A program made the position numbers and the translations under genes. The notes under the pieces were generated by a model that searched no databases, was not told the DNA's origin, and saw nothing but the letters and a program-made list of their open reading frames with translations. 64,000 nucleotides of DNA from assembly GCF_004027225.2 (NCBI RefSeq), contig NC_044278.2, forward strand, positions 54,801,743 through 54,865,742. The letters are read 5' to 3'. Numbering within the stretch: the first letter of the stretch is position 1; every line of letters starts with the position of its first letter. Source of the DNA: Strigops habroptila. Lineage: Eukaryota; Chordata; Aves; Psittaciformes; Psittacidae. Below, piece after piece: positions 24,601-37,799 of this stretch.

Positions 24601-27600
24601 GCCTATGCCAGTACTACATACAGACCCCTATTTAGCAGTTGCTTGGACGCTTTTGTACAACGACAAGAGTTGCAGCCTTGAAAGATGGTAGGTAACATTA
24701 TTTTAGAATAAGTGAGCAAGCATTTGTTATTTGATGTTAAATCTGAATTCAGATCCTGAAAAGCCACACAGCTACCTAACCAGCAATGGTATCACTTACA
24801 AAAAGTGGTGAGATCCATTGTGCTGGTCACAGACCGCATAGAAATAAAGTCTTCCTGCTTGAGGGACATACTTGGCTTCTCCTTTCTCCAGTGCCCTTCC
24901 TCCGTCCCCCTGGGGGGGGGGAAGACAACTCTTCTTTCTTCAGTCAGGTGATCTCAAACCATTCGTTCATCACCTTCATTCAACAAACTATCAGCAGCAG
25001 CTTAACCCTTTTGCAATTAATAACTTGGTTTTCCTTTTAAGAGCTGACCATGTCTCTGAAAGTAAATTTGACCATCTTCTCCAGTACTGCTCTGCTCATC
25101 TGCAACTTACACAGTCAAGTTATTTGGGGAAACAATAAAACAGTGTCACTCAGGTCTTCAGTTATTCAGCTGAGACCTGAATATTCAGAATCCCCTAGTT
25201 TTGCTGAGAATTGTTCTATTTTAACTCCGCTGTACAAAATGCTTTGAAATGGTAATACTCACCCGTTACTTATACACCAGCTTCAAAGGCTGAATTCGAA
25301 TCACAAACAGGGTCATCATTATCCTGTACCCCTCACATCTCCAGAGGAAACCCTCTGTTCCTATGCATCTTTGAAATGTTAATTGTTTAACTACTAAAAG
25401 CTCCCATACCTTGTAAAAAAAAGAGGCAGCTAAAAATCTCAACTTCTAACATTTAGCAATCAAATAATTTCTAATTATTTAAATTAAGGCTTTTCTGGAG
25501 GTTTGGGTGACTGAAAGCATATTAGGCTAGTTGGAAGGTCAGCTCCAGCTCATGTTCATGAAAGTCAGTGCCACCAGAAACGCACTGAGGGCAGAGATGC
25601 TATTAAGAGGGACCTCAACAGGGCTGACAGAAACCTCGTGAAGCTCAACAAAGGCAAATGCAAAGTCCTGTGCTCAAGCAGGACTAACCGCATGCAACAG
25701 GAAAGACTGGGGGCAGCTGGCCAGAAACCTGCTTTGCAGAAAAGGACCTGGAGGTCCTAGCGAACACTGAGCTGAACATGAGCCATCAAGCATACCCATG
25801 TAGCAAAAACACATCAGCAAACTGGACTGTATTAGTAAAGGCACAGGCAGCAAGTCAAGAGATTAGGTTCTTCCTCTCTATCCAGCTGTTGTTGGACTGC
25901 ATCTCAAGTACCGTGTCCAGCTGCAGCTTCCCCAGTACAAAGAAGTCACTGACATGCTGGACTGAGTCCAGCAGCATGCAGCCAAAGCGAGCAGGGCTGG
26001 AGCATGACACGCAAGGGCAGGCTGAGAGAGCTGGGTCTGTTCAGCATGGAGAAGAGAAGACTGTGGACAGGACTTACAGCTGTTTGCAGATACCTAACAG
26101 GCAGATGTAGAGAAGACTCCTCAGATGTGCATAGCAAAAGATGAAAGTCAGCAGACACAGGTTACAGCAAGAGAGATTCTGATCAGATAGGTAAGGAAAA
26201 CACATTTACTGTGAGAGTGGTCAAACGCTGGACCAGTTTGCATAGAAAAGTTGCAGAATCTCCACCCTCAGAGATATTCAGGAATGACCAGGACACAGCC
26301 CAATGCAACTTTGAAGTCATTCCTGCTTTGCATGGTAGGGTTGAACTAGATAACCTCTAGAGGTCACTTCCAACCTAAACTATTACAAATAGCATAAAAA
26401 AGTCATTTACAATTGTTGCTGTGAAAAGGCAGAAAAAGGATTCTTTAAATTCTACAAATATAGTATGGACTATATTTATAACACACACACCTCTGATGCA
26501 GCAAATGTTACTTTTCCTGGTTAAAAATACAGTGGAAGTAGAATAGATGTAAACTTTGGAATTGAAGATCTCACTGTAATATATCATTCTTAAAAAAAGG
26601 AGAAAAAAGAAAAAAGGATCTCATTCTTACATTTCTGGGGCACAGTTTACACTGGAAAATCTCTTTTATCCAGGCAACCAGACGACAATGAAGTTTCTTG
26701 GTTAATCCATCAAAATTCCTGAAGGCTAAGATAACAATTTCCTGAGGATGAGTTTCCAACCACCTTAACACTTCCCACAGAATATCCTACAAGAGAGAGT
26801 CACAGCAACTTAGAAAATCATCTGAGCTATGCAGGGGAAAGGAAATAAAACCAATAGAGCATTGATGGTGGGGCAGACTTACAATCACAATAACGAAAAT
26901 CAGTGTTGGTTTCTGGAAGATGGCCATCCAAATACCTGCAAGGTGGTCCAGAGAGATGCACCCCAGGAAAATCTACTTTCTGCAGGTCTGTGGCAGTTTG
27001 CTCAGGATGTGGTTCTAGCACACTTCACTTTACAGCTTTGTATTTTGGTAATTTCCAAAAATTAAGTGTTCAAGGCCATGTTGGAAGTGGCTTTGAGCAA
27101 CCTGGTCTAGTGGAAGGTGTCCTCGCCCATGGCAGGGGGCTTGGAATTAGATGATCTTTAAGGTCCCTTCTAACCCAAACCATTCTGTGATTCTATGAAT
27201 CCTACTAATCCTACTGATGGTATCTTACTGCCTAGAGGCAGATTAGCGGTAAACCTATCTCCCCAACTTTCTTTAAGAACAAACAACATATTAGCGGCAA
27301 ACTCACAACAGGGAAAGTTTCTGTGCTTGCTTAAACATAACAGGACCCTTTTCCCCCATTTATTTATGGGCAATGACAGCTTCTTGAAGACCATGTATAA
27401 TTGACAGGGTAGCCAGGCACTACATTTAACTGTTTACATGAGCATGTCAGTCACCATGAAATCTCAATGAAACTGAAGCTTAGCCAGTTAGTCTACAAAT
27501 GAAAAACTGCATTAGCTGGCTGTGCCTGGCTGTACAGGTCCCAGCAAACAGAAAGAAGATGTGAACTACTCCACAGTGACAGAACACATGCAAAGAGCAA

Positions 27601-30600
27601 CTCACAGTAGTTTCTACATAGCAGTTGACAGTAATTTGATCATGGGATCCAGACTTGAGCCTCTCTGTCTCTCAGTGAAATACTTTTTCCTCAGGGAAAA
27701 AAAAAAAAAAGTGTTTCTGTGATTTTATTAGGTTCTTAATACCTTCTTCTCTTTAATAACTTCTCTCCTTACTGGGGAAATGGGATTGTTCTGGGCAGCA
27801 TCCTGGCACAAGAGAAGATAAACCCCAGAAACATCACGCACTTGGTAGGGGCTAGGCAGTGCAGAGCAAGGCACAGCAACTCCATTTTGAGGAGGAGGAA
27901 ATGATTGATGCTCCAGTCTCGCTTGGCAGCTACTGACACTAGCCTCTAGCCCTGCTGATTTTCTCTAGTTTGAAGTCCACACATTAAGAAAACAAATAAC
28001 CTACTTGGAAAACCTTCGACCCATTTTCAGGTTATGATGGCTCTTAAATAAAAGGAACAGCACTCGTTTTATAGCCAGCCCAAAGATAAGGACAATACCT
28101 GTACAGTAATAGTTGTGTAAACCATATGCACAAAGTACAAATTCATAGATGGATCATTAGGCTTGTGGGCAATCCTGAAATCCAGATATCTAACTCCAGC
28201 CTCAAGTTGCTCTGTCACTGCCAGTACCTGCAAAGTGAAACAGAAGACAAACGTTCTGAGAGCTTGGAAGATATTTGCTTCGTTAGTTTAGAAAGCTGAA
28301 AAAGGTCTACAAAGTTATCACTATAACATTTTTCACAGATCTTTCAAGTTTAAAATGGCACTATACGACACCAAGTCCCAACTTTGAAGTATTTTACTCT
28401 CTGACAAGAGGGATCCATATTTCCCTGCAATTGCAGATTAGATTAGTTTCGGACCTCTAAAACTGTTCTGTTCTGAATGTTAAAGAGTCAATAACCTGTG
28501 TGTAAATACACAATCACTCTTCACAAGACTATTTGTACGAACAAAAACTGCAGGATCAGCACCTTAAAAAAGCTGTATTTATTTTATTAGATCAAAGACT
28601 TTACCATGGTTGTCTCTGCGGAGCTCACCCATCCTCAATGGAAGGAAAAACAAAAATAGAAAAAACTACTGGCTATTGTTCTTTTTCAAGATAAAGTTTG
28701 AATTAACCTGTAGGAGTCCTACAGAACAGAGGTCCTGCTCTATTTCCACTTCCCTCAGAACTCTTCTGCTGGATTTAAGAGCTTAATGGAGCAGGTGATA
28801 AAGCTGAGTTTCTGGGCAAAAGGTCCCAAATGGTATATCTCTTACCTATACCAAGGCTATCTTTGCATAAGAAAATAGAATCATTTTAATTAAATACATT
28901 CAAACGCTAATTTGTCTCAGTTCAACCTGCTATGGACAACACTTTCAGCTTTCGGAAAGCATACATAGTACTGATTTAAGTCAGAAAGGATTCAACAAGA
29001 GCTAAATCAACACAAGGCATTGCACCTGAATAACCACATTCATAGCTTTAGGGTGAAGGCAGAGATTAAGACACATACCATCTTCAACCATCTTTCTGCT
29101 CCTAGGACAGGAATTTTATCTCCCCAAGCTGTGCCTGAGCTGCAGGGCTGAGAAACAGCCCAGCCCTACGTGCCTCAAGGTGCAGGTAGTACGATGGCTC
29201 AGGCCAACAGCTCCCTCCATGCCTTCTCCACCAGGCTGAAGCAATTGCAGGAGTGATCCATGCACAAGTCCCACCTTCACTGGCTGGAGATAGGAGTGTA
29301 TATGGCTGTAGGTCATTTATAACCTTTGTGGCAGGAAAGAGCACCAGATGAAATAGCTGCTCTGAACTGCTCTTTGGATGAATTAATTTCTTTCTGTTGA
29401 CTGCATGGGAAAACTAGACAAATTCGGCTCTCTTATTAGTCATCTGGGTTTGGATACTGAATTAGACAGTGTGAACACGGCCCCTGCAGGGCAAAATTTC
29501 AGAGGAAGCCTTGGAGAACAATGCTGCTCAGTGCTGCAATTTCACACCAGACATGCAGGACATGAGCTGAAGTTACACACCTGACATCAGCCATTGCACA
29601 GGAAGGATCTGGACCTCTAGACTGACACCCATAACAGCCAGGGCTCAAGGCAGGCACCGCCTACTGGGTACTGTGCCATCCAGGAACTGTGGGTTCTACC
29701 ATCATAGGGCTCCTTGATGTCTGCTCTGGATGCCAACGGGTAGAGTCACCTCCTCAGAAAGAACTCAAGCACCACAGAGATAAGGAGGGGTGGGACTGCA
29801 GCCGTGCCTCTTTCCCATCAGCAACGGGCCACTTCCTGCTCAGCACTCTGGGTTCAACCCACAAAATTACTATAATGATGTAAGGAGCTTATTTGTCACC
29901 AATAGGGTCACTTCACTGGACAGCAACCCACAAGTTCGGACGTATCTAAATCTTTCATTGGGTAAAGCAAGAAGCAGCTCAATTCAAGGCACTGTGCTAA
30001 GAGAGGGCCTTTCCACATCAGCTCATCACTGTCATTACATATTCAATATCTGGTACTGTCTAAGACTCCAATTTGCCCAGGCTGCTCAAACACAACAAAA
30101 GAAGCCTAGGCATAATTATTGCCATTTATCAATTATTCCATTTTAATTGCCTAGTAATGAACTACTCCTTCAATAAGAACAAAAGTTAAGAGATTTTTGG
30201 TACCTCTTTGATGCCAGGGAAGTCTGTTCTTTAGAAAAATCTTCAAAAGATCTCACTTAAATCATGATTTCCAATTTCCACATTTATGAGAGACAAGGAG
30301 ATAACTAGTAGCTTAATATTTAGACATTTTAAAAAATTAACTAAACTTTATGTGAGGGATCACACCTTCATCCTCTTAAACCTTAAAAAAAAATCCCTTC
30401 AACAAGACTTGTCTCTTCTGCTGGATGAAATACTTACATGATACAGATGGGGAAAACAACTGACATCTCGCACAGCAGTGACAATAAAAATGACAAGCAT
30501 TACCTTCTGAACAGAGTGCAAGAGAAAAACCTCTTTGGATTATAATAATAGGAAATGTTACTTGTAACAATAAACATGTGGAAAAGATTAGTTTCTAGTA

Positions 30601-33600
30601 CCAAGTGGTCAGCTTTAAGCAACATCTTTGTCTATGTATTACTCCTGCCTCACCTGCATGCTTTTTCCCCACAAAAGATCTGGTATGTATGGCACCTGTG
30701 TCAGACCCCGTTGTGCTGGTTTTGGCTGGGGTAGACTTAGTTTTCTTCATAGTAGCTAGCATGGGGCTGTGTTTTGGGTTTGTGCTGGAAACAGTGTTGA
30801 CAATACAGGAATGTTTTCGTTACTGCTGAGCAGCGCTTACACAGAGCCAAGGCCTTTTCTGCTCCTCACCCCACCAGTGAGCAGGCTGGGGGTGCACAAG
30901 GAGTTGGGAGGCGACACAGCCAGGACAGCTGACCCCAACTGAACCAAGGGATATCTCCACCATATGGAGTCATGCTCAGCACATAAAGCTGGGAGAAGAA
31001 GGAGGAAATGGGCGACATTCAAAGTGATGGCATTTGTTTTCCCACGTAACCATTAGGCATGATGGATGCCTGCTTACATGAAGATAGCTGAATGCCTGCC
31101 TGCAGATGGGAAGCATTGAATTCCATTTTGCTTTGCTTGCGTGTGTGGCTTTCGCTTTATCCGTTAAACTGTCTTTATCTCAACCCGCAAGTTTTTTCAC
31201 TTTTACACTTCTGATTCTCTTCCCCATTCCACCGGGGGCTGTGTGGGGCTTAGTTGCCAGCAGGGGTTAAACCACGATACCCAAGCACAGTATCTCGTCA
31301 GAGCACAGGTTTCTGGGCAGTAAGCTATTCTTTCATTGCTATTTTTTCACTGTGGTCATTAAGCATGACCACTCTCAGCACTGCAGCACGACATGACGTT
31401 AGACAAATTACCTGTGTTGTAGACCACTTCATGATAACAGGGTGCACAACGCAGGGTATACATTTGCTTAAAAACTTCACCAGCTTCGATTCATTGCCAC
31501 TAACAGCAGAGTTTTTATCCAAGCAGTAGGTCATAGTGTCATGACTCCCTGTAGAATACAAAAAAATACAGAAAATGTCATTTCTTATCTACTCAAAACC
31601 ACAACACATTGTTACGCTGTGCGTGCACACCTGACCTGACCCCATTTCCAAATCACACACCTATATTGCCTGAGAAATCCATGTAGTTATGAGAAAAACA
31701 TGGGCTTTTCGACAGAGATTGCTCACCTGACATTAGTAAGATTAGTGTGAAATCCTTGTGAAGGGAAGGCACCAAGACTTTTCAATAAAGCAGTCCCCAT
31801 CTAAACTGCATATTGTATTTTGTCTCAAACCACAATAAAATGGCCTGTTTCAACTAGAATCCTCCACTGAAATAATAATCTTGATGTGAAACCCCACTTT
31901 TTTCAAAGAACAGATAGCTGAAGGCTGAATTTGTCTAGAATTAGTCCTGTTTTCAGAGTTGTCCAAATGCAGATTTCATACTCAAATACCACCATGTCTG
32001 CACAGGAAAATATGACTGAAAGCAGAAATTCATCTTCTTATCTTTGACTGGACCAACTCCTAACTTGGCACTTTAAGCATTTATATCTTAAATCTCTAGT
32101 AAAAATGCACTCCTGAACCAAATACCCACATCCCCTACAAAAGCAACAAAAGAGATGGGCACTTGAAAGTTTCAGAGGCAAATCCAAGTCTACGTGTCAT
32201 AGGCGAACAAGATCCAAGTTTTATGGACTTCAAAAATTATCCGACTCTTTCCAGCACAGGGAATTACATGGGGGCAGACTAAGCATCAGAGCCAAGCACA
32301 GCCTGCCCAAATATTTGACTTCTTTGAAGTCTTAATAAATCTGACACATCTCTTGCATCATGTTTCAATGAAAACCTGTTACAATTCACAATTTCTCTAG
32401 GACAGGCAACCCGTGATGGAGCTAGCTTTTTCTGCTCCATTATTTCTTTTAATTTTATAAAGCATCAATAAGAAAAGCTAATAACTCAGCGAAATTACTC
32501 GCTGGGATCTTTACAGAGTATCTGCAAGAAATTGGCAAATCATTTTAAGTCTTCTGTCAAATGAATTGTTCATTGGTGCTAGGAACTGCCTTCTTGAGTG
32601 GTCAGTCTTACCAGTACCAATGGCAATATTTCTACTTGCCAAAGAAAAAGGAAAAGATTGAATTTGAAATAAAGAAATTTTTTTAAAACTGTCAATAACA
32701 GTTTAATTTTTTTTTTTACACTCAATTTTATTTTTTTTTACTTTTTAAAATCATGTTTCTATTTTCCTGCTTTAAACACCCAAATCAAGCTCATTGCAGA
32801 TGGAAGGTCAATAATGAGGGCATGCAATCAAAGAAGTTTGTCTTACAAGATGTAAGAGTCAAACCATTAAATATCCATGGACCAAATCCAAGTCTGAGAG
32901 AAGTGAACAGGATTCCATCAACGGGTGTTGCATCTACTGATGCCAATCAGCAAACAGATAGTAACCCTTTATTTGGGAGTCTTCTTGTGGTGTCAGTGAG
33001 TTAGAGTAACGAGAGGAAGATGGGTATATCCATGACACAACAAATACGATGCAAAGATAGTGAGCTAGCACCAAACCAGGTAGCTTCAGAGCTTGAAGCA
33101 ACATCTCCCCAGCAGCACTGTGCTGAACCTGGTGCAAACACAACAGTAATTATTGACACTTGCCTCTGTCTCCTCATCATGCTTTCAGAATGCACTCTCT
33201 CACATTTCTTGCATGCGTTGTTGTCTTCTCTATCTGAGATAAGCTTCCACTTCCAAACTGGACTTCTCCCAGCCATTGTTCCCTCTGAAAACCTGCCAGA
33301 GCTGGCTTGACCTGGTTGCTCTTGATCTGCTTTTGTTCTGACCTAGCCTAGACCAGTTTTGTAGGTCAGCTGGACAGCCACCAAAATCTCCCAAGCTAAT
33401 AGCCTGCAATGCTCTGTAAAAGTCCTCCAATATTTGCTGAAATGGGCTTGTCTTCAACTATTCTTTTCTTCCTGCCTGTTTCATGCAGGCTTATTCACAA
33501 GAACAAACATTCACAAGAGTAACAAGGTCACCATAAGGAGAAGAGCCAGGAAGTCAAAAGCACACATCAGCAGGTTCCCAGCTTTCTGCACTGTCCAAGA

Positions 33601-34617
33601 AACACCACTCTGAAAGCTTTAGAAACAGCATGGTTCCTTTTCCATTAAAAAAAAAAAAAAAAAAAAACAACCCACTGAGCAAGCTACTGATTTTTGAAGG
33701 ATTTTTGTTTCAAGGTTTCAATTTTAATCAAAACTCCATTAGTTCATGACAGGCAGGAAAAAAAAAAATCCACCATAGTTCTTGGGTCCACCCAGAGCTC
33801 CACCCATGGAAGACAAGACTTGATTTTTCCCACTCTCTCTAATATATATGTCTTTGCTAAAGTTAACCTGCGATCCTGTACCCTACATAAAATATTCACC
33901 CACATGCTGTGCTGCTTTCCACCCAGAGGGGGAAATCATCTGTTCAAGACAGCAGAGAGAATCAATAACATGGCCAAAGAAAGGCTAATGATACACAAAG
34001 AAAGGCTAATGACAATGAGGTTTGAATGTAGTACCAACTACACTAACTACAAAGGACACCAGCTATAGCGCAGCTGTATTTACCTATAATAGAATAAATC
34101 CAGTTTTTGTAAGCACAGTCATGCAGAAAAGTCACACTCTACATTAATAAAAACTTCTGTTAATTAAAAGTCTATGTCTTCCTTTTTTTTATACCTTCGC
34201 AGCCTCTTGAAACAGTACAAAAAACCAATAAGACGAAGTGTTTTTTCTCTCCTTTTGGAACCATTATATTATGTAGGAACTGGCAAGAATGAATAAGAAA
34301 ATCCTTTTTTCCCCCCTCCCATCTAAGAAACCCCAAACATTACAAAGTATTCACATGAACACATCACACAAACCCTCCCCCAAGCCCTGCTCCCACACAC
34401 TGACCCAAATAATAAAAGTAGCCATTCTGAAATGGGACAAACAGGATGCTCCAATTCTTAAATGACACACTAACAAAACAGTAAAGAATGAAAGTTAATC
34501 TTTACCTGGAAGAGCTAAATTATAGAGCGGAATATCCCAGAGCTTCTCTGGTAATTGTGACATCCATTGACCATTTTCATGGCACACGTGAATGGAGGTT
34601 TGCAAAGAGCCTTCCAT
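21659..34617 (-). CDS. PLCXD1: PLCXD1, PI-PLC X domain-containing protein 1
   Basis: Six coding exons on the minus strand: 34617-34506, 31548-31412, 28227-28099, 26786-26631, 23358-23175 and 21954-21659. They join in frame to 337 aa, against about 323 in human. Nearly the whole protein is a PLC X domain, with no Y, PH or C2 domain. The two conserved histidines are His40 (GSHDTMTY) and His117 (YFVHMVYT). Other family signatures are EQLEAGVRYLDFRIAH, the HPQEIVILAFRNF strand, HELW-like CELWPAIPYWWGN, and INLTEN followed by INIIAGDFIG. The family is related to phosphoinositide phospholipases, but the enzyme activity of PLCXD1 is less settled. The start chosen has a good context (cacaaATGG). The frame stays open upstream of it through the acceptor, so a longer N-terminus is possible. 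The C-terminal tail after DVIELN is about 20 residues longer than in human. Confidence 0.96.
22738..22986 (+). mobile_element. CR1 LINE 3' fragment in PLCXD1 intron
   Basis: The plus strand reads from aatggctttaaactgaaaaa through tgtggctgccccatccctgg to the tail accattctgtggttctgtga. It is a sense-oriented CR1 3' end of about 250 bp. It lies antisense to PLCXD1, in the intron before its last coding exon. Confidence 0.95.
23359..25549. other. PLCXD1 intron sequence, no further feature seen
   Basis: There is a run of ten G near 24909 and AT-rich stretches, but no repeat copy, exon or RNA gene that I can support. Confidence 0.6.
25560..26386 (+). mobile_element. Old CR1 LINE fragment, about 820 bp, in PLCXD1 intron
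   Basis: Diverged but collinear CR1 landmarks run along the plus strand. They include aagctcaacaaaggcaaatg, aaaaggacctggaggtccta, gagagagctgggtctgttca, agaagactgtggacaggact and ggtcacttccaacctaaact. It includes the 3' end of the LINE reading frame with many stops and deletions, which suggests an older insertion than the other copies. Confidence 0.8.
27066..27200 (+). mobile_element. CR1 LINE 3' fragment in PLCXD1 intron
   Basis: The sequence runs from gttcaaggccatgttggaag to accattctgtgattctatga, the last 135 bp of a CR1 element in sense orientation. The tail is well preserved. Confidence 0.93.
28228..30711. other. PLCXD1 intron sequence, no further feature seen
   Basis: No exon, RNA gene or clear repeat copy is recognised before the LTR at 30.7 kb. 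Open frames such as 29790-30146 lack motifs and splice context. Confidence 0.6.
30712..31278 (+). mobile_element. Solo LTR, same family as the one at 1.6-2.2 kb
   Basis: The segment begins tgtgctggttttggctgggg and ends ggttaaaccacgata. Shared landmarks with the LTR at 1.6-2.2 kb include gctgtgttttgg, a cgcttac block, catgctcagcacataaa in place of the TATA region, and the terminal ttaaaccacgac-like end. No clear target-site duplication is visible and the boundaries are approximate. No internal retroviral sequence adjoins it. It lies in an intron of PLCXD1, antisense to the gene. Confidence 0.75.
31549..34505. other. PLCXD1 intron 1 of the coding region, no gene seen
   Basis: The intron holds a 21-base A run at 33647-33667 and a short tandem duplication near 33966-34010. 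No coding exon or RNA gene is supported. Confidence 0.6.
33647..33667 (+). repeat. Poly(A) tract
   Basis: There are 21 consecutive A residues. No target-site duplication or retroposed body adjoins the tract, so I read it as a simple repeat. Confidence 0.9.
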
Positions 34618-34648
34618 TTGTGCCTGCTCTAGGACTTCATAGGGAGTT

Positions 34649-36779
34649 CTGGCAGGTAAAGAAAAAAGAAAAACAATAAACCATTCCATATATTGTGGTT
34701 GAATTAATGCCACTGCACTGTGCAGAATGGATTTATACATGCTATAAAATGTCAACCTTTCAAGTAGTTGCAGCAAAATGTCAAGAACTTCTTGGCCACA
34801 ACCTACACTGCTTTTGGTAACATTGTCTACCAGCACAATGCCACGGGAGGGTTCCAACTTCAGGCTTGTAAATTGACCAACTGAAAGAAAAAATAGAGCC
34901 AAGACAAATATGTGCAGCTAAGCTGGTATGGAGAAATGGCTATCTACATCAGCTATTGCAACATCACGAGGAGTAACCTAACTTCAGCGTGAAACATCAT
35001 CTTCCCTGACCCTTTGCAGCCCCAGGAGCATGGCAGGGGGATTGATGGCAGGGCTGGGACAGGGGCTGGGTCTCCAACCCTCAGGATCTTGGAGAACACT
35101 CACCTTGAAGCATCAATTCAGCTGCTACAATAATACCTCTATGAAAAGCCAGGACATTGGATTTTCAGGTCATACTGGCTTCTGGGGTCAAAGAGGAAAA
35201 CTTCCATCTCCTTATTCCCTGTTTTGAGAAGATCTCTTGATACCTGTTCTTATCACCCCTACTGAGCCCATGATCACAAATACTTCAGTTTGGTCAGACC
35301 TCCCTGAAAACTACTCTGGAACTGTTCTTCTGGGATACAAGCCTCTCTGGGATCTTCTGCAAAATTTACATGCGGGAGCACCAGTGGATGAAACCTAGCT
35401 GAGAAGTCATGGTCATCACCAGGGCCTACTGCTACAGTTATCCTGTTTATTTTTCATTTTATGTTCTCCTTGATGAAGTAGAACATGAAGATGAGCTTTC
35501 CGTGCCTTTTTTTTTTTTTTTTCTGGGATGTTCCTGAAGTTCAGGTGGTGTTTTTGGGATGAAAGCCTTTCTTGGCATTGTTTTCAATGTTTAGCTATTT
35601 TTTCACAGCTATGTAGTGGGACACTTTCTTTCAGATCATGTCACAGTGATTACCTATATTAATATCACACCTTCGTTTTTAATTTTTTTTAAACAATCTG
35701 TAACTGTGAAGAATTCCTTCTTTTCTGCTACAGGAATGTCAGTCAGATATGTATTTGTGCAGGTTTTGTGCTCTGACAAACATCCTCACTGGCCCGTGGT
35801 CCCTTTTGCTGTATCTCAGCACATTCATTCTTGAGACTGCTTCTCCCTAGAGTATTCTTCAGGTTGCTTTTGGGAAGGTGGTTGGTTTTCCTGGATTTAC
35901 AAGTGAGCCATACCATTTATATGAAGAGTATTTCCTTAAACATGGTGCAAATTTTTGGCAGTCACGTAGGGTCATTTCAAAGGCAACTTTAGGAGTTGCA
36001 TTCCTAAGTTTTAGGTCCACATCACACATAACAGATACAATCTGCTTTATATCTGTCAATGCACATAGCATCATTTATCTAGCCTGCCTTGCCGTGCCTT
36101 CAGTGTGGCTTTCAATTGGTGTCTCTGAGTACAGCCACCCCTGTTAAGAAAAGAATGGGACCATGTAAGCTGAGGAAAATGCCCAGCACAGTGACACAGG
36201 CTGCATGTGCCTGGTGTGTAAGCTGGACCTTTCCTCCTGGTGAAGAGCAGCTACCTCTGAGGCTATCTGTACACACAAGACCATTGCATAAGAAGGGAAG
36301 AAGTGCTCTAAACTCTTGCTTGCTCCCTTTGTCTCCTTATTTTAAACAACAGGTATTTGATGGGCCTAGTGCAAAGTGGAGTGGAAAAAAATCCCATTGA
36401 TTTATTTGGGGAAGAAAGGTGCATAAGCAAATGGCCTTTGTATGCTACATCGGGTAATCTTATTCTTGGAAAGAAGTTCAGATCTCCAGCAGATATAAAC
36501 TCATTCACCCTCTGGCTCTGCAATTGTACATGCTGAGCTTCTGCCTCCTGCTGAGACAACAGATACTTGCAGCTGATCTTGTCACCTTTTGCTGTATTTC
36601 ATGCTTCCTCAGACTGCACACCACTGCTCTCCCAGGGCTGCTCTGCTCTAGTCTATGTACCATATAGCATCAGCATGGATAGGGCCTGCAGATGTTTAAA
36701 ACAACATTGCCATTTAGCAGTTGCAAAAGACTGGGTAGTCTTCCTCCTTCCACAGCTCTGAAGCTGACATGAGCTAAGG
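34649..36779. other. PLCXD1 5' intron, no coding exon called
   Basis: On the minus strand the frame of the first coding exon stays open back to about 34902. That includes a pyrimidine-rich acceptor (tttacctgccag) ending at 34649. Beyond this I see no exon with both splice sites. Short T-rich runs lie near 35510 and 35690. Confidence 0.5.
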
Positions 36780-36870
36780 ATCACAGAATCATAGAATGGT
36801 TTGGGTTGGAAAGGACCTTAAAGATCATCTAGTTCCAATCCCTCCGCCATAAGCAGGGACACCTGCAATA
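36778..36870 (-). mobile_element. CR1 LINE 3' fragment
   Basis: The sequence aggatcacagaatcatagaa then tggtttgggttggaaagg is the reverse complement of a CR1 tail. It extends about 90 bp to aagcagggacacctgc. Confidence 0.92.
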
Positions 36871-37015
36871 CTCCAACACATAGCAGCACTTACGTGAGTC
36901 CTGTACACAGACTAGAAAACTAACTATAAGCACTGCTTTTCCTCTTCCTTGGGGTCTGCAGCTCCCTTTCCAGAGCCTTTCGGGCTAGTTAATTCTCCCT
37001 AATTCTGCAGACACC

Positions 37016-37704
37016 CAGGTCAGTGCAGGAGGTGCTCCAGGTGCCAGAGCAGAGATTCCCTTGCAGCCCATGGTGAGGCAGGCTGTGCCCCTGCAGCCCA
37101 TTAGAGTCCACAGTGGAGCAGATATCCACCTGCAGCCTGTGGAGAACCCCATGCCACAGTGGGGAGATGCTCAAAGGAGGCTGTGACCCTATGCTCTGGA
37201 GCAGGCTCTCGGCAGCGCCTGTGGCCCTATGGAGAGAGGAGCCCATGCTACATCAGTCTGTGCCTGAGGGGCTGCACCCTGTGGAAGGAACCCACACTGG
37301 AGCAAGGGGAGAGTGTGAGGAGTCCTCCCCTGAGGGGGAATGAGCGGCAGAGACAACGTGTGATGAACTAACCACAACCCTCATTTCTCATCCCCCTACA
37401 CTGCTCTGGGGACAGAAGTAGAGATTTCGGGAGTGAAGTTGAGAGCAGGAAGAAGGGAGCAGTGGGGGGGAAGGATTTTTAAGGTTCGGTTTTATTTCTC
37501 GTTACCCTGCTCTGATTTGCTTGATAATAAATCAGTTTCCTCAATTCGAGTTTGTTTTGCCCGTGACAGTAACTGGTGAGTTACTGTCCCTACCTCAACC
37601 CACTAACCTTTAGTTGTATTTTCTCTCCCCTATCCATCTAGGGAGGGCAGTGATAGACCGGATTTGATGGGCACCTGGTGTCCAGCTAGGGCCAACCCAC
37701 CACA
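37016..37704 (+). mobile_element. Solo LTR of an ERVL-like endogenous retrovirus
   Basis: The left part holds degenerate repeats around gcagcccat and tggagcag. Then come aatgagcggcagagacaacg, an AATAAA-type signal in ttgataataaatcag near 37525, gtgacagtaactggtgagtt, and the terminal gccaacccaccaca. This order matches LTRs I know from many bird genomes. The left edge is approximate and no target-site duplication was found. It ends about 150 bp from the CpG island of PLCXD1. Confidence 0.75.
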
Positions 37705-37799
37705 ACTACCCTCACGCTCCTTGTTCCCAGCAGCTTTCTGCCCTGGCCTTGTGTGCTCCGAGTGCAGTCAGCAAGGCTGTGCCTGTGGTGTGCCTTGCA

